This document shows, piece by piece, positions 34,606 to 42,816 of a DNA stretch of 64,000 bases; the stretch's first letter is position 1; every line of letters begins with the position of its first letter. The stretch comes from Haloglomus halophilum. Lineage in GTDB: Archaea; Halobacteriota; Halobacteria; Halobacteriales; Haloarculaceae. The stretch lies in NCBI RefSeq assembly GCF_024298885.1, contig NZ_CP101166.1, positions 2,789,149 through 2,853,148 on the forward strand, given 5' to 3'. The notes below the pieces were generated by a model, which was not told the DNA's origin, did no database searches, and saw only the letters and a list, made by a program, of their open reading frames with translations. The translations under genes and the position numbers were made by a program.

Positions 34606-34796
34606 AACAGAGTTCCATCGTCGTCATCGGGATTCAATTCTACTAATAGGTGCGATAAAGCCATACTATTTCGATATAAATGTGGTAACGTTGGAATATC
34701 TTGGAAATTCTAGTGGTTGTGGACGGCTCTATCGAACCTACGCTCCCATCTAGCGACCGTAACCGCTTAGCGCGAACCACTACAAACCGGTATCAC

Positions 34797-35081
34797 ATGC
34801 CCGAGCGCGTCGACAGCACCGACCCCGACGGCGTCGACTTCGGCTGGGTGATGCAGACCACGTTCGTCATCACCATCGTCGTCGGCGCCCCCGTGGTCGC
34901 CATCGCCTCGACCGCCGTCACGCTCCCCACGTGGACCGCGATGGCCTCGTTCGCCGTCCGTGTCGGCGCGCTCGTCTGGTTCGTCACCGCCGTCGCCGTC
35001 TACCTCTACGCCCGCCGACAGGAGCGTCAGGAGTCGGATGTCGACATCGAAACTGGACCCGACCCCGCGGAGAACGACTAG
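34797..35081 (+). CDS. small two-span membrane protein (DUF5822-like)
   Basis: A 94-residue protein starting MPERVDSTDPDGVDFGWVMQ with two hydrophobic helices (about residues 21-43 and 48-71) and an acidic C-terminus. The N-terminal DPDGVDFGWVMQTTFV segment looks like the haloarchaeal DUF5822 family, named from memory. The ATG at 34797 is used because the upstream open region lies within AT-rich promoter-like DNA. It converges on the HAD hydrolase gene with 15 bases between stops. Function is unknown. Confidence 0.7.
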   Translation: MPERVDSTDPDGVDFGWVMQTTFVITIVVGAPVVAIASTAVTLPTWTAMASFAVRVGALVWFVTAVAVYLYARRQERQESDVDIETGPDPAEND

Positions 35082-35096
35082 CCGGCGGCGCCAGGG

Positions 35097-35654
35097 TCAG
35101 AGCCACTCCTCGACGTATCTGAACGCGGTGCCGGCGCGCTCGGCGGTTATCTCGTCGCGCCGACCGTCGCCGACGAACACCGCACGGTCGGGAGCAACCT
35201 CCAGTCCCTCCAGCGTCGCCAGCAGCGGCTCGGGGTCGGGCTTCTCCGTCGCCACGCTGTCCCGGCCGACCACCGCGCGGACGCGATGGTCGAGGTCGTG
35301 ACGCTCCAGGGCGAGGTGGCACGCGTCCTCGCAGTTGAGCGAGCAGACGCCGACGGGAAGCGGCTCGGGGTGCGAGAGGAGGATGTCGGCACACCCGAGC
35401 CGCTCCGAAGTGCGTGCACCCTCGCGCTCGTGCTCGGCGATGGTCGCCTCCACCGCCTCGGCAAGCGTGGGCTCCTGCCGCGACCGTTCCAGCATCGACC
35501 AGAGGTCCAGTCCGTCCGGGTCCGCACCGTGGTCCGAGAGCGCGCGGCCCACGTCCTCCCGGACGTGCTCCCAGTCGACCGCCAGCTCCGCGAGCGTCCC
35601 GTCGAGGTCGTAGACGACCGCGTCGTAGCCGTCGAGGGGGTCGGTACCTGCCAT
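35097..35654 (-). CDS. HAD superfamily hydrolase
   Basis: A 185-residue phosphatase-type protein. HAD motif I is VVYDLDGTLAEL (about residues 13-24) with the nucleophile and acid/base aspartates. A helical cap follows, then motif II in VGVCSLN, motif III lysine in ATEKPDPEPLL and motif IV in AVFVGDGRRDEITAERAGT. The organisation is that of phosphoglycolate phosphatase-like HAD enzymes, though the substrate is open. The start at 35654 gives the normal N-terminus. It lies 53 bases downstream of the third acyl-CoA dehydrogenase gene on the same strand and may be co-transcribed. Confidence 0.88.
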   Translation of the reverse strand: MAGTDPLDGYDAVVYDLDGTLAELAVDWEHVREDVGRALSDHGADPDGLDLWSMLERSRQEPTLAEAVEATIAEHEREGARTSERLGCADILLSHPEPLPVGVCSLNCEDACHLALERHDLDHRVRAVVGRDSVATEKPDPEPLLATLEGLEVAPDRAVFVGDGRRDEITAERAGTAFRYVEEWL

Positions 35655-35707
35655 TGTCCCCAGGTTGGGTCCCGTCGACCAAACGGCTTGTGCCCCGGCC
35701 CCGACGA

Positions 35708-36841
35708 CTACCGCTCGCCCAGCCACTCCCGGGCGATGACGGTCCGCTGTATCTCGCTGGTCCCCTCGTAGATGGTGGTTATCTTCGCGTCGCGATACAG
35801 GCGCTCGACGGGGAAGTCCGTGGTGTAGCCGTAGCCACCGTGGATCTGAACGGCCTCGTTGGTCACGTCCATGGCCGTCTCGCTCGCCTTGAGTTTCGCC
35901 ATCGACGCGGCCTCGGCGGGCGGCGAGCCCTCGTCCAGCCCGCGCGCGGCATCGTAGGTGAGCAGCCGCGCACCCTGCGTGTCCGCCCGCATATCCGCGA
36001 GCTTGTGCCGGATTGTCTGGAAGTCGGCGATGGGCTGGTCGAACTGCTCGCGGTCGGTGGCGTACTCGGTCGCGAGGTCGAGCGCTGACTGGGCGAGCCC
36101 CACGGACTGGGCGGCGATGCCGACGCGCCCACCCGTCAGAATCTCCAGGGCGGCCGAGAGCCCACGCCCCTCCTCGGTGAGGCGGTTCTCGGCGGGGATG
36201 CGGGCGCCGTCGAAGGTGAGCGAGGTGGTGTCGCTCGCTCGCAGGCCGAGCTTCTCCTCCTTCTTCCCGACACTCAACCCGTCGACCTCCTTCGGGACGA
36301 GGAACTGCGTGACGCTCCCGGGGTCGTCGGGGTCGGTCTTCGCGAACAGGATGACCACGCCCGAGCGCTCGCCGTTGGTGATCCACTGCTTGTCGCCGTC
36401 GATGACGTACTCGTCACCCTCGCGGCGCGCGACGGTGGACATCTCGGCCGGGTTCGACCCGGCGTGGGGCTCCGAGAGGGCGAACGCGCCCACGGGGTAG
36501 CCGTCGCGCATCTCCGGCAGCCAGCGTTCCTGCTGTTCCTCGGTGCCGAACTTGGCGATGCAGGAGGTCGCGAGCGAGTGGACGGACAGTGCCGTCGCCA
36601 CCGCCAGTGTCCCGTAGGCGACCTCCTCGTTGACGAGCGCGTAGGTCAGTCCGTCGGCGTCGTAGCCCCCGTACTCCTCGGGGACGGTGAGACTGGTCAG
36701 GTCCATCTCGGCGAGCCCCTCCCAGACCTCCTCGGGGAACGACTCGTTCTCGTCTGCCTCGCGGGCGACCGGGCGGATCTCCTCCAGGGCGAACTCGCGG
36801 ACGGCCTCCCGGACGGCCCGCTGTTCCGGCGTCAGGTCCAT
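35708..36841 (-). CDS. acyl-CoA dehydrogenase (third of three)
   Basis: A 377-residue acyl-CoA dehydrogenase, clearly more distant from the other two in this window. Motifs are [67 protein letters not shown] and [20 protein letters not shown], with the catalytic glutamate in YEGT. The start at 36841 removes nine upstream codons. The HAD hydrolase follows 53 bases downstream. Likely role is fatty acid or branched-chain acyl-CoA oxidation; specificity is unresolved. Confidence 0.93.
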   Translation of the reverse strand: MDLTPEQRAVREAVREFALEEIRPVAREADENESFPEEVWEGLAEMDLTSLTVPEEYGGYDADGLTYALVNEEVAYGTLAVATALSVHSLATSCIAKFGTEEQQERWLPEMRDGYPVGAFALSEPHAGSNPAEMSTVARREGDEYVIDGDKQWITNGERSGVVILFAKTDPDDPGSVTQFLVPKEVDGLSVGKKEEKLGLRASDTTSLTFDGARIPAENRLTEEGRGLSAALEILTGGRVGIAAQSVGLAQSALDLATEYATDREQFDQPIADFQTIRHKLADMRADTQGARLLTYDAARGLDEGSPPAEAASMAKLKASETAMDVTNEAVQIHGGYGYTTDFPVERLYRDAKITTIYEGTSEIQRTVIAREWLGER

Positions 36842-36914
36842 GCTCTCGATTCGGTGGCGTTCCGGCAAAAGTCCCCCGGCGGGGCCGAGCCGCGGGAGCC
36901 CATCCGCCCGGCTA

Positions 36915-38171
36915 TCACGTGAACAGCGCCGCGACCGTAACCGCCGCGGCCGCCAGCGCCGCCGCGCCCGACCAGCCCGCGACGCGCAGTGTGAACTGTC
37001 TGTCGGACGCGGGCGCGGTCAGGGCGACCTTCACCACCAGCGACGCCGCGGTCGCCACGAGGATGCCGACGACGGCCTCCTCGGCGGGCATCGAGCCGCT
37101 CCGGTAGAGGACGACCGCGGAGGTCGTCACGCCGGCCGACGACACGAGGCCCGCCAGCGCCGCCGTGGCGTAGAAGCCCGCCGTCCCGAACAGCGAGTCC
37201 GCGAGGCTCCCGGCGACCACGACGAGCAGGAACAGGAGGCCGAACGAGAGGACGTACCGCAGGGTGAACGGCCGGTCGAGCGACACGTCCAGCGAGCCCC
37301 CTCGGCCGGCGACGACGGCCGCGGCCGCGACGCTCCCCACGGCGAGGACACCGAGCGGGAGCGTCACGGCCGTCAGCGGCGGGACGGCCGCGCCGAGCGT
37401 GAACACGAGCGCGATGGCCAGGTTCCGGAGCGACATCGCCGCGTTCCCCAGCAGCACCGCAGCCACGGCGTACGGCGTCGCCGCCGCGTCCTCGCGGACG
37501 TGCTCGACCGCACTGCCGACGACGGCGGTCGAGGAGGCCAGCCCGCCCAGAAAGCCCGTCACGGCGATACCGTGGCCGCCGTACACCCGGACCGCGGCGT
37601 AGTTGACGATGCCGATGCCCGCGACGGTGACGACCATCGCCCAGACCACCCGCGGCTCGACGGCCACCGTCGTCCCCGCGAGCGCGACCGACCGCTCGCC
37701 GGCGGGCAGGAGCGGGTAGACGACGAACCCGATGATGGCGAACTGGGCCGCCGCCCGGACCTCCTCTCGCGAGAGCTGGTCGGCCACGCCGTGGAGTTCG
37801 CGCTTCGAGACCAGCAACAGGGCGGTGACGACCCCGACGGCCACGGCCGGGACCAGCTCCCCCGCGCCGGCCAGCGCGCCGACACCGTACGCCACCAGCA
37901 TCGAGATGGTCGTCGTGAGCGCCAGTCCCTCGCGCTCGCCGACGACGGCGCGCGCGCCGAGCAGTCCGCCCAGTACCACCACGAGGAGCCCGCCGACCGC
38001 CAGCAACAGCGGCTCCTCCAGCACGACGAATACGGCGGCGGCCAGGCTCAGCAGCGCGAACGTCCGGACGCCGGCAGCCTTCTCCGAGCGCTCTCGCTCG
38101 AAGCCGATGAACATCCCCAGCGCCGCGGCCACAGCCAGCCGGAGCACCGGCTGTGAGAGCACCGGCTCCAT
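36915..38171 (-). CDS. MgtC/SapB-DUF4010 family membrane protein
   Basis: A 418-residue membrane protein with about 12 hydrophobic segments. The N-terminal domain ([20 protein letters not shown], about residues 10-29, then [19 protein letters not shown]) matches the MgtC/SapB family, and the long C-terminal half ([20 protein letters not shown], then [20 protein letters not shown]) corresponds to DUF4010. ATG at 38171 is used, and a TTG six codons upstream is possible. MgtC proteins influence Mg2+ homeostasis in bacteria, but the role of the DUF4010 fusion is unknown. No operon partner is apparent. Confidence 0.85.
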   Translation of the reverse strand: MEPVLSQPVLRLAVAAALGMFIGFERERSEKAAGVRTFALLSLAAAVFVVLEEPLLLAVGGLLVVVLGGLLGARAVVGEREGLALTTTISMLVAYGVGALAGAGELVPAVAVGVVTALLLVSKRELHGVADQLSREEVRAAAQFAIIGFVVYPLLPAGERSVALAGTTVAVEPRVVWAMVVTVAGIGIVNYAAVRVYGGHGIAVTGFLGGLASSTAVVGSAVEHVREDAAATPYAVAAVLLGNAAMSLRNLAIALVFTLGAAVPPLTAVTLPLGVLAVGSVAAAAVVAGRGGSLDVSLDRPFTLRYVLSFGLLFLLVVVAGSLADSLFGTAGFYATAALAGLVSSAGVTTSAVVLYRSGSMPAEEAVVGILVATAASLVVKVALTAPASDRQFTLRVAGWSGAAALAAAAVTVAALFT

Positions 38172-38285
38172 CTGTGCTGGTTCTTGCAATACATCGCACT
38201 TCCGTCTTCGGGCCGTCCGCGAGGCGGTGTCAGGTGAGCGAACGAGGCCGTCGAGTTCGACGCGTCGCGCCGGTGCCGCCGCCTG

Positions 38286-38762
38286 CTATTCCTGCTGTTC
38301 GACGGCACTGTCGTCATCGTCCAGCACGTCCTGCGTGATCTCGTCCGGACTGCGTGGACTGGTCTGGAGGCCGACAGCGGACCGGAGCACCAGCCCGGCG
38401 GCGAGCAGTGCGACAACGGCCGAACTACCGATGAACCCGATCCCGATGAGGTACGCCTCGACTGCCGCGATCTCGAAATCCGTGCTCCAGCCGTAGAACT
38501 GGGTACCGGCGGTGAGGACGAGCAGAACCGTGACACAGACGAGGAACCACTGGCGCAGGCGACGGCCAGCGCGGTCGACGGGCCCGGTGAACACGGTCGC
38601 GAGCGTCGCGACGGCCGTCACCAGTACGAGCCCGAGCCCTACGTAGATTATCGGGCGAGAGAACGTCCGGCGGCCATACGTGTACAGATAGAACGAGAGA
38701 ACCAGTCCCACAGCCGCCATGTCGACACCAGCATCGCGAAGCCGCGCCCGGGCGGAGTCCAT
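38286..38762 (-). CDS. four-span membrane protein, unknown function
   Basis: A 158-residue protein with about four hydrophobic segments (around residues 14-29, 38-58, 72-90 and 103-127) and an acidic, Asp-rich C-terminus (DVLDDDDSAVEQQE). ATG at 38762 is used, and ATG at 38789 would add nine residues before the first membrane segment. I do not recognise a family. It stands alone between the MgtC-like gene and the TrmB-like regulator. Confidence 0.6.
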   Translation of the reverse strand: MDSARARLRDAGVDMAAVGLVLSFYLYTYGRRTFSRPIIYVGLGLVLVTAVATLATVFTGPVDRAGRRLRQWFLVCVTVLLVLTAGTQFYGWSTDFEIAAVEAYLIGIGFIGSSAVVALLAAGLVLRSAVGLQTSPRSPDEITQDVLDDDDSAVEQQE

Positions 38763-38902
38763 GTGCGACCACACACGAAGAGTGGGCATAAAACTCGGAT
38801 TTCTCCCCTCGTGCCACGTACCATGTTGCCGCTAGACCTGCCGGTCTCACTGACGCTGGAGCGGTTCCAATGCGGTCGGCTGGAGGTCGTCGCGGCCGTC
38901 GA

Positions 38903-39328
38903 TCATTCCGCGGTCAGCGGTTCCTCGGGACCGTCGTCGGTCCCGCCGGCCTCCGCCTCGGCGTACTTCTCCCGGAACTCGCCGACGAGCTGGCCCATCT
39001 TCGCGTAGAAGTCGTTGAGGGTCCGCTGCATGGCGTCGGCGATCTCGTCGGCGTCGCGGGGCGAGAACACGTGGTAGTAGCTCCCGCCGTCCTGGTTGAC
39101 CTGCTCGCGCTCGACGAGGTCAGCCTCGCGGAGCCGTTTCACCGACCGGTAGGCGGTCGTCCGCTCGCGGTCGACGGCCGCCGCGAGCTCGTCGACGGTC
39201 TGGGGCTCGTCGGCCTCGACCAGCAGGCGGAACACCTCGCGGTCGAGCTCCGAGAGTCCGTGGAAGCAGTCCAGCAGGCTCTCACACTCCATCTCCTGCT
39301 GGAGGAGCTCGGTCATCGCGTCGGGCAT
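38903..39328 (-). CDS. TrmB/HTH-type regulator, probable controller of the sulfur cluster
   Basis: A 141-residue winged helix protein: an N-terminal helical stretch with two cysteines (MECESLLDCFHGLSELDREV), an HTH (TVDELAAAVDRERTTAYRSV, about residues 44-63), the wing GGSYYHVFSP, and a C-terminal coiled helix with an acidic tail. The HTH resembles TrmB/GntR-like archaeal regulators. The gene is the last of a minus-strand run containing two YeeE/YedE genes and the rhodanese-metallo-beta-lactamase gene, 87 bases beyond the YeeE pair. It could use its cysteines to sense sulfur species; that is inference. Confidence 0.78.
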   Translation of the reverse strand: MPDAMTELLQQEMECESLLDCFHGLSELDREVFRLLVEADEPQTVDELAAAVDRERTTAYRSVKRLREADLVEREQVNQDGGSYYHVFSPRDADEIADAMQRTLNDFYAKMGQLVGEFREKYAEAEAGGTDDGPEEPLTAE

Positions 39329-39415
39329 GGCTACTGGTACTCACCTCCCACACAAGAGCCTGTCCGTGGCTTGTAGCGGCACTCGGCCGACGTGCGGGCC
39401 CGCCTGCGGCCGCCG

Positions 39416-39904
39416 TCAGTCCGCACCCGTGACCTCCGTCCCGGCGTCGCGCTCGGCCAGCTTCGACCGGGCGAACCCCTGCGCGTACGCGCCGAGGAAC
39501 ATGCCACCGATGGCCCAGAGGATGGGCCAGTTGCCGATGCCGACGCTGGCGTACGCGGCGCCCGGGCAGATACCTGAGAGCCCCCAGCCGACGCCGAAGA
39601 TGCTCCCGCCGACCAGGACGTTCCGGTCCATCTCGCGCACACGCCGGGTGTACGCGCGACCGGTCAGGGGTGCGCGCCGGTCGAGGACGTTCGTCCCGAT
39701 GTGGAAGGTCAGCGCCGAGACGACCGCCGCGCCGCCCATCACGAACAGCAGCCCGAGGTCCTGTAGCTGGAGGAAGTCCAGCACGACCTCGGGACGGGCC
39801 ATCCGGCTCACGCCGAGGCCGAAGCCGAAGAGGATGCCGCCGAACAGGATGACCGCGTGGAAGCGCGCGCCGCGGCCGTCGGGCTCGACGTCCGAGTCGC
39901 TCAT
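39416..39904 (-). CDS. YeeE/YedE family membrane protein (half transporter 2)
   Basis: A 162-residue membrane protein with about four hydrophobic segments. The conserved ILFGFGLGVSRMARPEVVLDFL segment and GGSIFGVGWGLSGICPGAAY with the family cysteine are present. YeeE/YedE proteins import thiosulfate or related sulfur compounds, with the cysteines relaying the sulfur. It overlaps the companion YeeE/YedE gene by four bases (ATGA), so the two half-size proteins probably form one transporter. Confidence 0.88.
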   Translation of the reverse strand: MSDSDVEPDGRGARFHAVILFGGILFGFGLGVSRMARPEVVLDFLQLQDLGLLFVMGGAAVVSALTFHIGTNVLDRRAPLTGRAYTRRVREMDRNVLVGGSIFGVGWGLSGICPGAAYASVGIGNWPILWAIGGMFLGAYAQGFARSKLAERDAGTEVTGAD

Positions 39905-40437
39905 GGCGCCACCCCCAGCGCGAGTGCGACCTGTGCCGTCCCGATGGCGACGGCCATGAACGTCACCACGTTGGTGATGCTGGTGCTCGAGACGGAGCCG
40001 ACGCCACAGACGCCGTGTCCGGAGGTACACCCCTTGCCGATGCGGGTGCCGACGCCGACGAGGACGCCGCCCGCCAGCAACCGCCAGGGCTGGACCGCCG
40101 TGGTCCAGCCACCGGGCCCGAGCGTCAGGGCGTAGACGGCGGCGCCGATGACGATGCCGGCGGTGAACGTGACCCGCCAGTCACGCGAGGCGAGGTACGT
40201 CCCCTGGTTGAACCGCGAGAGCCGGGAGCCGTACGAGAGCGTCGTCTCGAGGAACGTCGAAGCGCCCGCGATGATGCCGGTTCCGAAGTAGATGGCCGCC
40301 ACGCCGAGGCCGATGAACAGGCCCCCGATGGCGTAGCTGAGGACGCCGTCCGGGAAGTAGGTGGCCAGCCACGGCGGGAACTGCTCGACCACGGGGTCGG
40401 CCTGGAGCAGGACGGCGCCGAGCGCGTCCCGGCGCAT
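39901..40437 (-). CDS. YeeE/YedE family membrane protein (half transporter 1)
   Basis: A 178-residue membrane protein with about four hydrophobic segments. The family motif GGVLVGVGTRIGKGCTSGHGVCGV (about residues 123-146) carries two cysteines expected to handle thiosulfate or sulfane sulfur, and a conserved GLGVAAIYFGTGIIAGAST is in the first half. Its ATG overlaps the stop of the rhodanese-metallo-beta-lactamase gene by one base (TGATG), and its stop overlaps the next YeeE gene by four, so the three are translationally coupled. Confidence 0.9.
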   Translation of the reverse strand: MRRDALGAVLLQADPVVEQFPPWLATYFPDGVLSYAIGGLFIGLGVAAIYFGTGIIAGASTFLETTLSYGSRLSRFNQGTYLASRDWRVTFTAGIVIGAAVYALTLGPGGWTTAVQPWRLLAGGVLVGVGTRIGKGCTSGHGVCGVGSVSSTSITNVVTFMAVAIGTAQVALALGVAP

Positions 40438-41711
40438 CAGTCGTCGCCCCCGTCTCGCGCCCCGGCCGCTCGACTGTCGGCGGCGCGTGGCGCCGCCCCA
40501 TCCAGCCGGCCCTCGCTCGCCGCGCAGTTGTTCGGTCCGAGTTCCATGGTGAGTAGTTGGTCACGGTCCACGTCGCCACGACCCATGTTCGTGTCGATGA
40601 TGGCCTCGTAGTTCGCGGGGCGGGGCGGCATGTCGGCGAGCACCCGCTCGATGAACGTCTCGCGGTCCGCGTCGAGGACCGGCAGGCGCTCGCGGACGGT
40701 CCCCAGCGTGGCCGTGTAGGAGCCATCCTCGCGGGTGGGCGTGTGCTCGCTGGCGTGCCCCGGCGCCACGAGCAGGTCGTCGGGATACTCCAGCAGCCGC
40801 TGGAGGGTGTCGTAGAGCTGGGCCGCGGCATCCGGTGCGCCCTCGTCCCCCTCGTCTCGCGGCTCTGCCGCTCGACCATCTGCGGCGCGGGGCGCCGCGT
40901 GCTCGAGGTCGGGCCGCGCGACGCTGTCGACGAACAGGCCGTCACCCGTCAGCAGGACCGCGTCGTCGACGAGCAGCGAGGTCATGCCCGAGGTGTGGCC
41001 GGGCGTGTGGACCACCTCGACGGTGGTGTCGCCCACGGCCAACGTGTCACCGTCCACCAGCTCCCGGTCGACGTCGAACGCGACGCCACGGTCGACCGAC
41101 GCCTCCGGGAGGCAGGTCCGGACGCCCTGCTCGCCGAGTTCCGAGAGCGCCGAGACGTGGTCGGCGTGGACGTGGGTGTCCATCGCGCACGTCAGCTCCG
41201 CGCCCAGCGTCCGGACGTCCTGCGCGTACTCGTCGACGAACGCCAGCAGCGGGTCGACGACCAGGGCCTCGTCCCCGTCCACGACGAGGTAGCTCAGACA
41301 GCCGCTGGAGGGTCGGTGGTACTGGGCGATGGTCGCGTCCGTGTCGGCCGCGAGCTCTGTGTAGTCGTAGAGGTCCGCCCAGCCACGCATCCCACGTTCG
41401 AGGTTGACCGCGTCGACGCCCGCCTCGCGGAGCTGTTCGGCGATGAAGTCGCTGGAGTCCCCCTTCGCGCAGACGACGACCACCGGCTCGGGCCCGGGGA
41501 GGTCCTCCAGCACCTCTGCCGGAATCCCCTCCAGCATCTGGAAGTACGGGACGTTGCGGTAGTCGACGGACTCACCGCCGATACGCCACTGCTCGGCTTC
41601 GGACTCGGCCCGCACGTCGAGGAGCCCGACCGGTTCCCCCTGGTCGAGGCGCCCGCGCAGCGCCTCGGGTGTCATCGTATCACTGGATACGTTCGCGGAG
41701 TCCCCTGTCAT
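40437..41711 (-). CDS. rhodanese and metallo-beta-lactamase fold fusion, persulfide dioxygenase-like
   Basis: A 424-residue protein. Residues about 15-115 form a rhodanese domain with the active-site loop CAKGDSS (C81), and about 130-390 form a metallo-beta-lactamase fold with THVHADH (H180, H182, D184, H185) and HTPGHTSGM (H239). Proteins of this group oxidise persulfides or carry sulfane sulfur. The domain order, rhodanese first, is the reverse of common bacterial fusions. Two Ala/Arg/Asp-rich insertions at about 271-294 and 405-424 are copies of one 46-base DNA element. The frame is open upstream to 41828, but MTGDSANVSS at 41711 is the better start. It heads the yeeE operon. Confidence 0.88.
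   Translation of the reverse strand: MTGDSANVSSDTMTPEALRGRLDQGEPVGLLDVRAESEAEQWRIGGESVDYRNVPYFQMLEGIPAEVLEDLPGPEPVVVVCAKGDSSDFIAEQLREAGVDAVNLERGMRGWADLYDYTELAADTDATIAQYHRPSSGCLSYLVVDGDEALVVDPLLAFVDEYAQDVRTLGAELTCAMDTHVHADHVSALSELGEQGVRTCLPEASVDRGVAFDVDRELVDGDTLAVGDTTVEVVHTPGHTSGMTSLLVDDAVLLTGDGLFVDSVARPDLEHAAPRAADGRAAEPRDEGDEGAPDAAAQLYDTLQRLLEYPDDLLVAPGHASEHTPTREDGSYTATLGTVRERLPVLDADRETFIERVLADMPPRPANYEAIIDTNMGRGDVDRDQLLTMELGPNNCAASEGRLDGAAPRAADSRAAGARDGGDD
40451..40898. repeat. 46-base repeat present twice inside the rhodanese-MBL gene
   Basis: 40451-40496 and 40853-40898 are direct copies with 39/46 identical positions. They encode AAPRAADSRAAGARD at the C-terminus and AAPRAADGRAAEPRD in an insertion of the beta-lactamase domain. 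The span given covers both copies and the DNA between them. Confidence 0.8.
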
Positions 41712-41907
41712 TGCGGACTCGTTCGGCCCGGTTACCCAAAACAGTTTGCAACTATCGCACAACCTTCTCGGTATGTCCGGACGCTGCGTCTCGTCGTCAG
41801 ACTCCCCCGAACTATATGTGGGCTTCAAATCTGGGCAGAATGGGCGTCATGGGCTGGCATGGGCTCAGCCGCATCCTGTTCTTCCGACCGAATACCTTTT
41901 GAGTATT

Positions 41908-41921
41908 GCACAAGAATTGTG
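41908..41921. promoter_or_regulatory. possible operator upstream of tusA
   Basis: CACAA-GAA-TTGTG (41909-41921) is a perfect inverted repeat about 28-40 bases before the tusA ATG. The half-site GCACAA also occurs at 41757-41762 upstream of the divergent rhodanese-MBL gene. One regulator, possibly the TrmB-like protein of this cluster, may bind both. Confidence 0.35.
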
Positions 41922-41948
41922 TTCTAGATACAAGATGGTGGTTCCCAC

Positions 41949-42194
41949 ATGAGCACGGAATACGACATCGCGGAGACACTGGACGTGAAGGGTCTCTCGT
42001 GCCCGATGCCGGTCGTCGAGACCAAACAGGCAATCGACACGCTCGATGCGGACGAGGTGCTGGAGGTCGTGGCGACTGACAGTGGGAGCATGAGCGACAT
42101 CGCAGGCTGGGCCGACACCACGGCGGGCGTGGAACTGCTGGACCAGTCCGACGAGGGCGACGTGTTCCGACACGTCGTCCGGAAGACCGCATGA
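41949..42194 (+). CDS. TusA family sulfur carrier protein
   Basis: An 81-residue protein of the TusA/SirA fold with the conserved CPMP motif (Cys at residue 18 in KGLSCPMPVVETKQAI) that carries a persulfide. It is the first gene of the plus-strand half of the sulfur cluster and overlaps the DsrE-like gene by four bases (ATGA). Its neighbours, the YeeE/YedE pair and the rhodanese protein, fit a sulfur relay from imported thiosulfate to cellular acceptors. Confidence 0.92.
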   Translation: MSTEYDIAETLDVKGLSCPMPVVETKQAIDTLDADEVLEVVATDSGSMSDIAGWADTTAGVELLDQSDEGDVFRHVVRKTA

Positions 42195-42811
42195 GCTCCG
42201 ACGTGTCCGAGGGCGGTGACCCGGCCGACGCCGGGCCCGACGATGGCGGCGCCGACGGCCCCTCCCGTGCCGAGCTCCAGGCACAGGTCACGGCCCTGCA
42301 GGAGCGCGTCGAGGAACTCGAATCCGGTACGGCGGCCGACGACGCCGACGACGGGAAGCGGATGACCATCATCGCGACGAAGGGGACACTGGACATGGCG
42401 TACCCGCCGCTCATCCTCGCGTCCACGGCCGCCGCGTTCGGCTGGGACGTGACGGTGTTCCACACGTTCTGGGGGCTCGAGATACTCCACGAGGAGCGCT
42501 CGAAGGAGCTCCAGCTCTCCTCTGTCGGGAACCCGAACACCCCGATGCCGAACCTCGTCGCCGCGCTGCCGGGGATGGACCGGCTGACCACCGAGTTGAT
42601 GAACCGGCAGATCGACGAGGTCGGCACCCCCACCATCGCGGAACTGGTCGACACCTGTCTGGAGATGGGCGTGGACCTGCAGGCCTGCCAGATGACCGCC
42701 GACATGATGGACTACGACGAGGCCGAGTTCTACGACGAGGTCACGACCGGCGTGGGTGCCGCCTCCGCGCTGAGTGAGATGGCCGACGCCGACATCCAGC
42801 TGCTGGTCTGA
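42191..42811 (+). CDS. DsrE/DsrF-like (DrsH-type) sulfur relay protein
   Basis: A 206-residue protein. The first 50 residues are a polar, partly coiled segment (AELQAQVTALQERVEELE), followed by a DsrE-like Rossmann-type domain (MTIIATKGTLDMAYPPLILA, VTVFHTFWGLEIL, then the C-terminal MGVDLQACQMTADMMDYDEA with the conserved cysteine). Proteins of this type accompany TusA and rhodaneses in sulfur oxidation and trafficking. It overlaps tusA by four bases and is followed five bases later by the DUF2270 gene. It is therefore an intrinsic member of the sulfur operon. Confidence 0.9.
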   Translation: MSSDVSEGGDPADAGPDDGGADGPSRAELQAQVTALQERVEELESGTAADDADDGKRMTIIATKGTLDMAYPPLILASTAAAFGWDVTVFHTFWGLEILHEERSKELQLSSVGNPNTPMPNLVAALPGMDRLTTELMNRQIDEVGTPTIAELVDTCLEMGVDLQACQMTADMMDYDEAEFYDEVTTGVGAASALSEMADADIQLLV

Positions 42812-42816
42812 ATCCC

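Larger units (their letters stand above)
33768..34796. other. 1-kb divergent intergenic region rich in hairpins and dispersed repeats
   Basis: No gene is supported between panB and the DUF5822-like gene. It holds a duplicated TGTGCGACGGGTCCGCC word (33869-33885 and 33908-33924), a chain of perfect hairpins (33966-34089), and two oppositely oriented dispersed repeats (34099-34272 and 34459-34605). The last 180 bases (from about 34615) are AT-rich and probably hold the promoter of the following gene. Confidence 0.6.
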
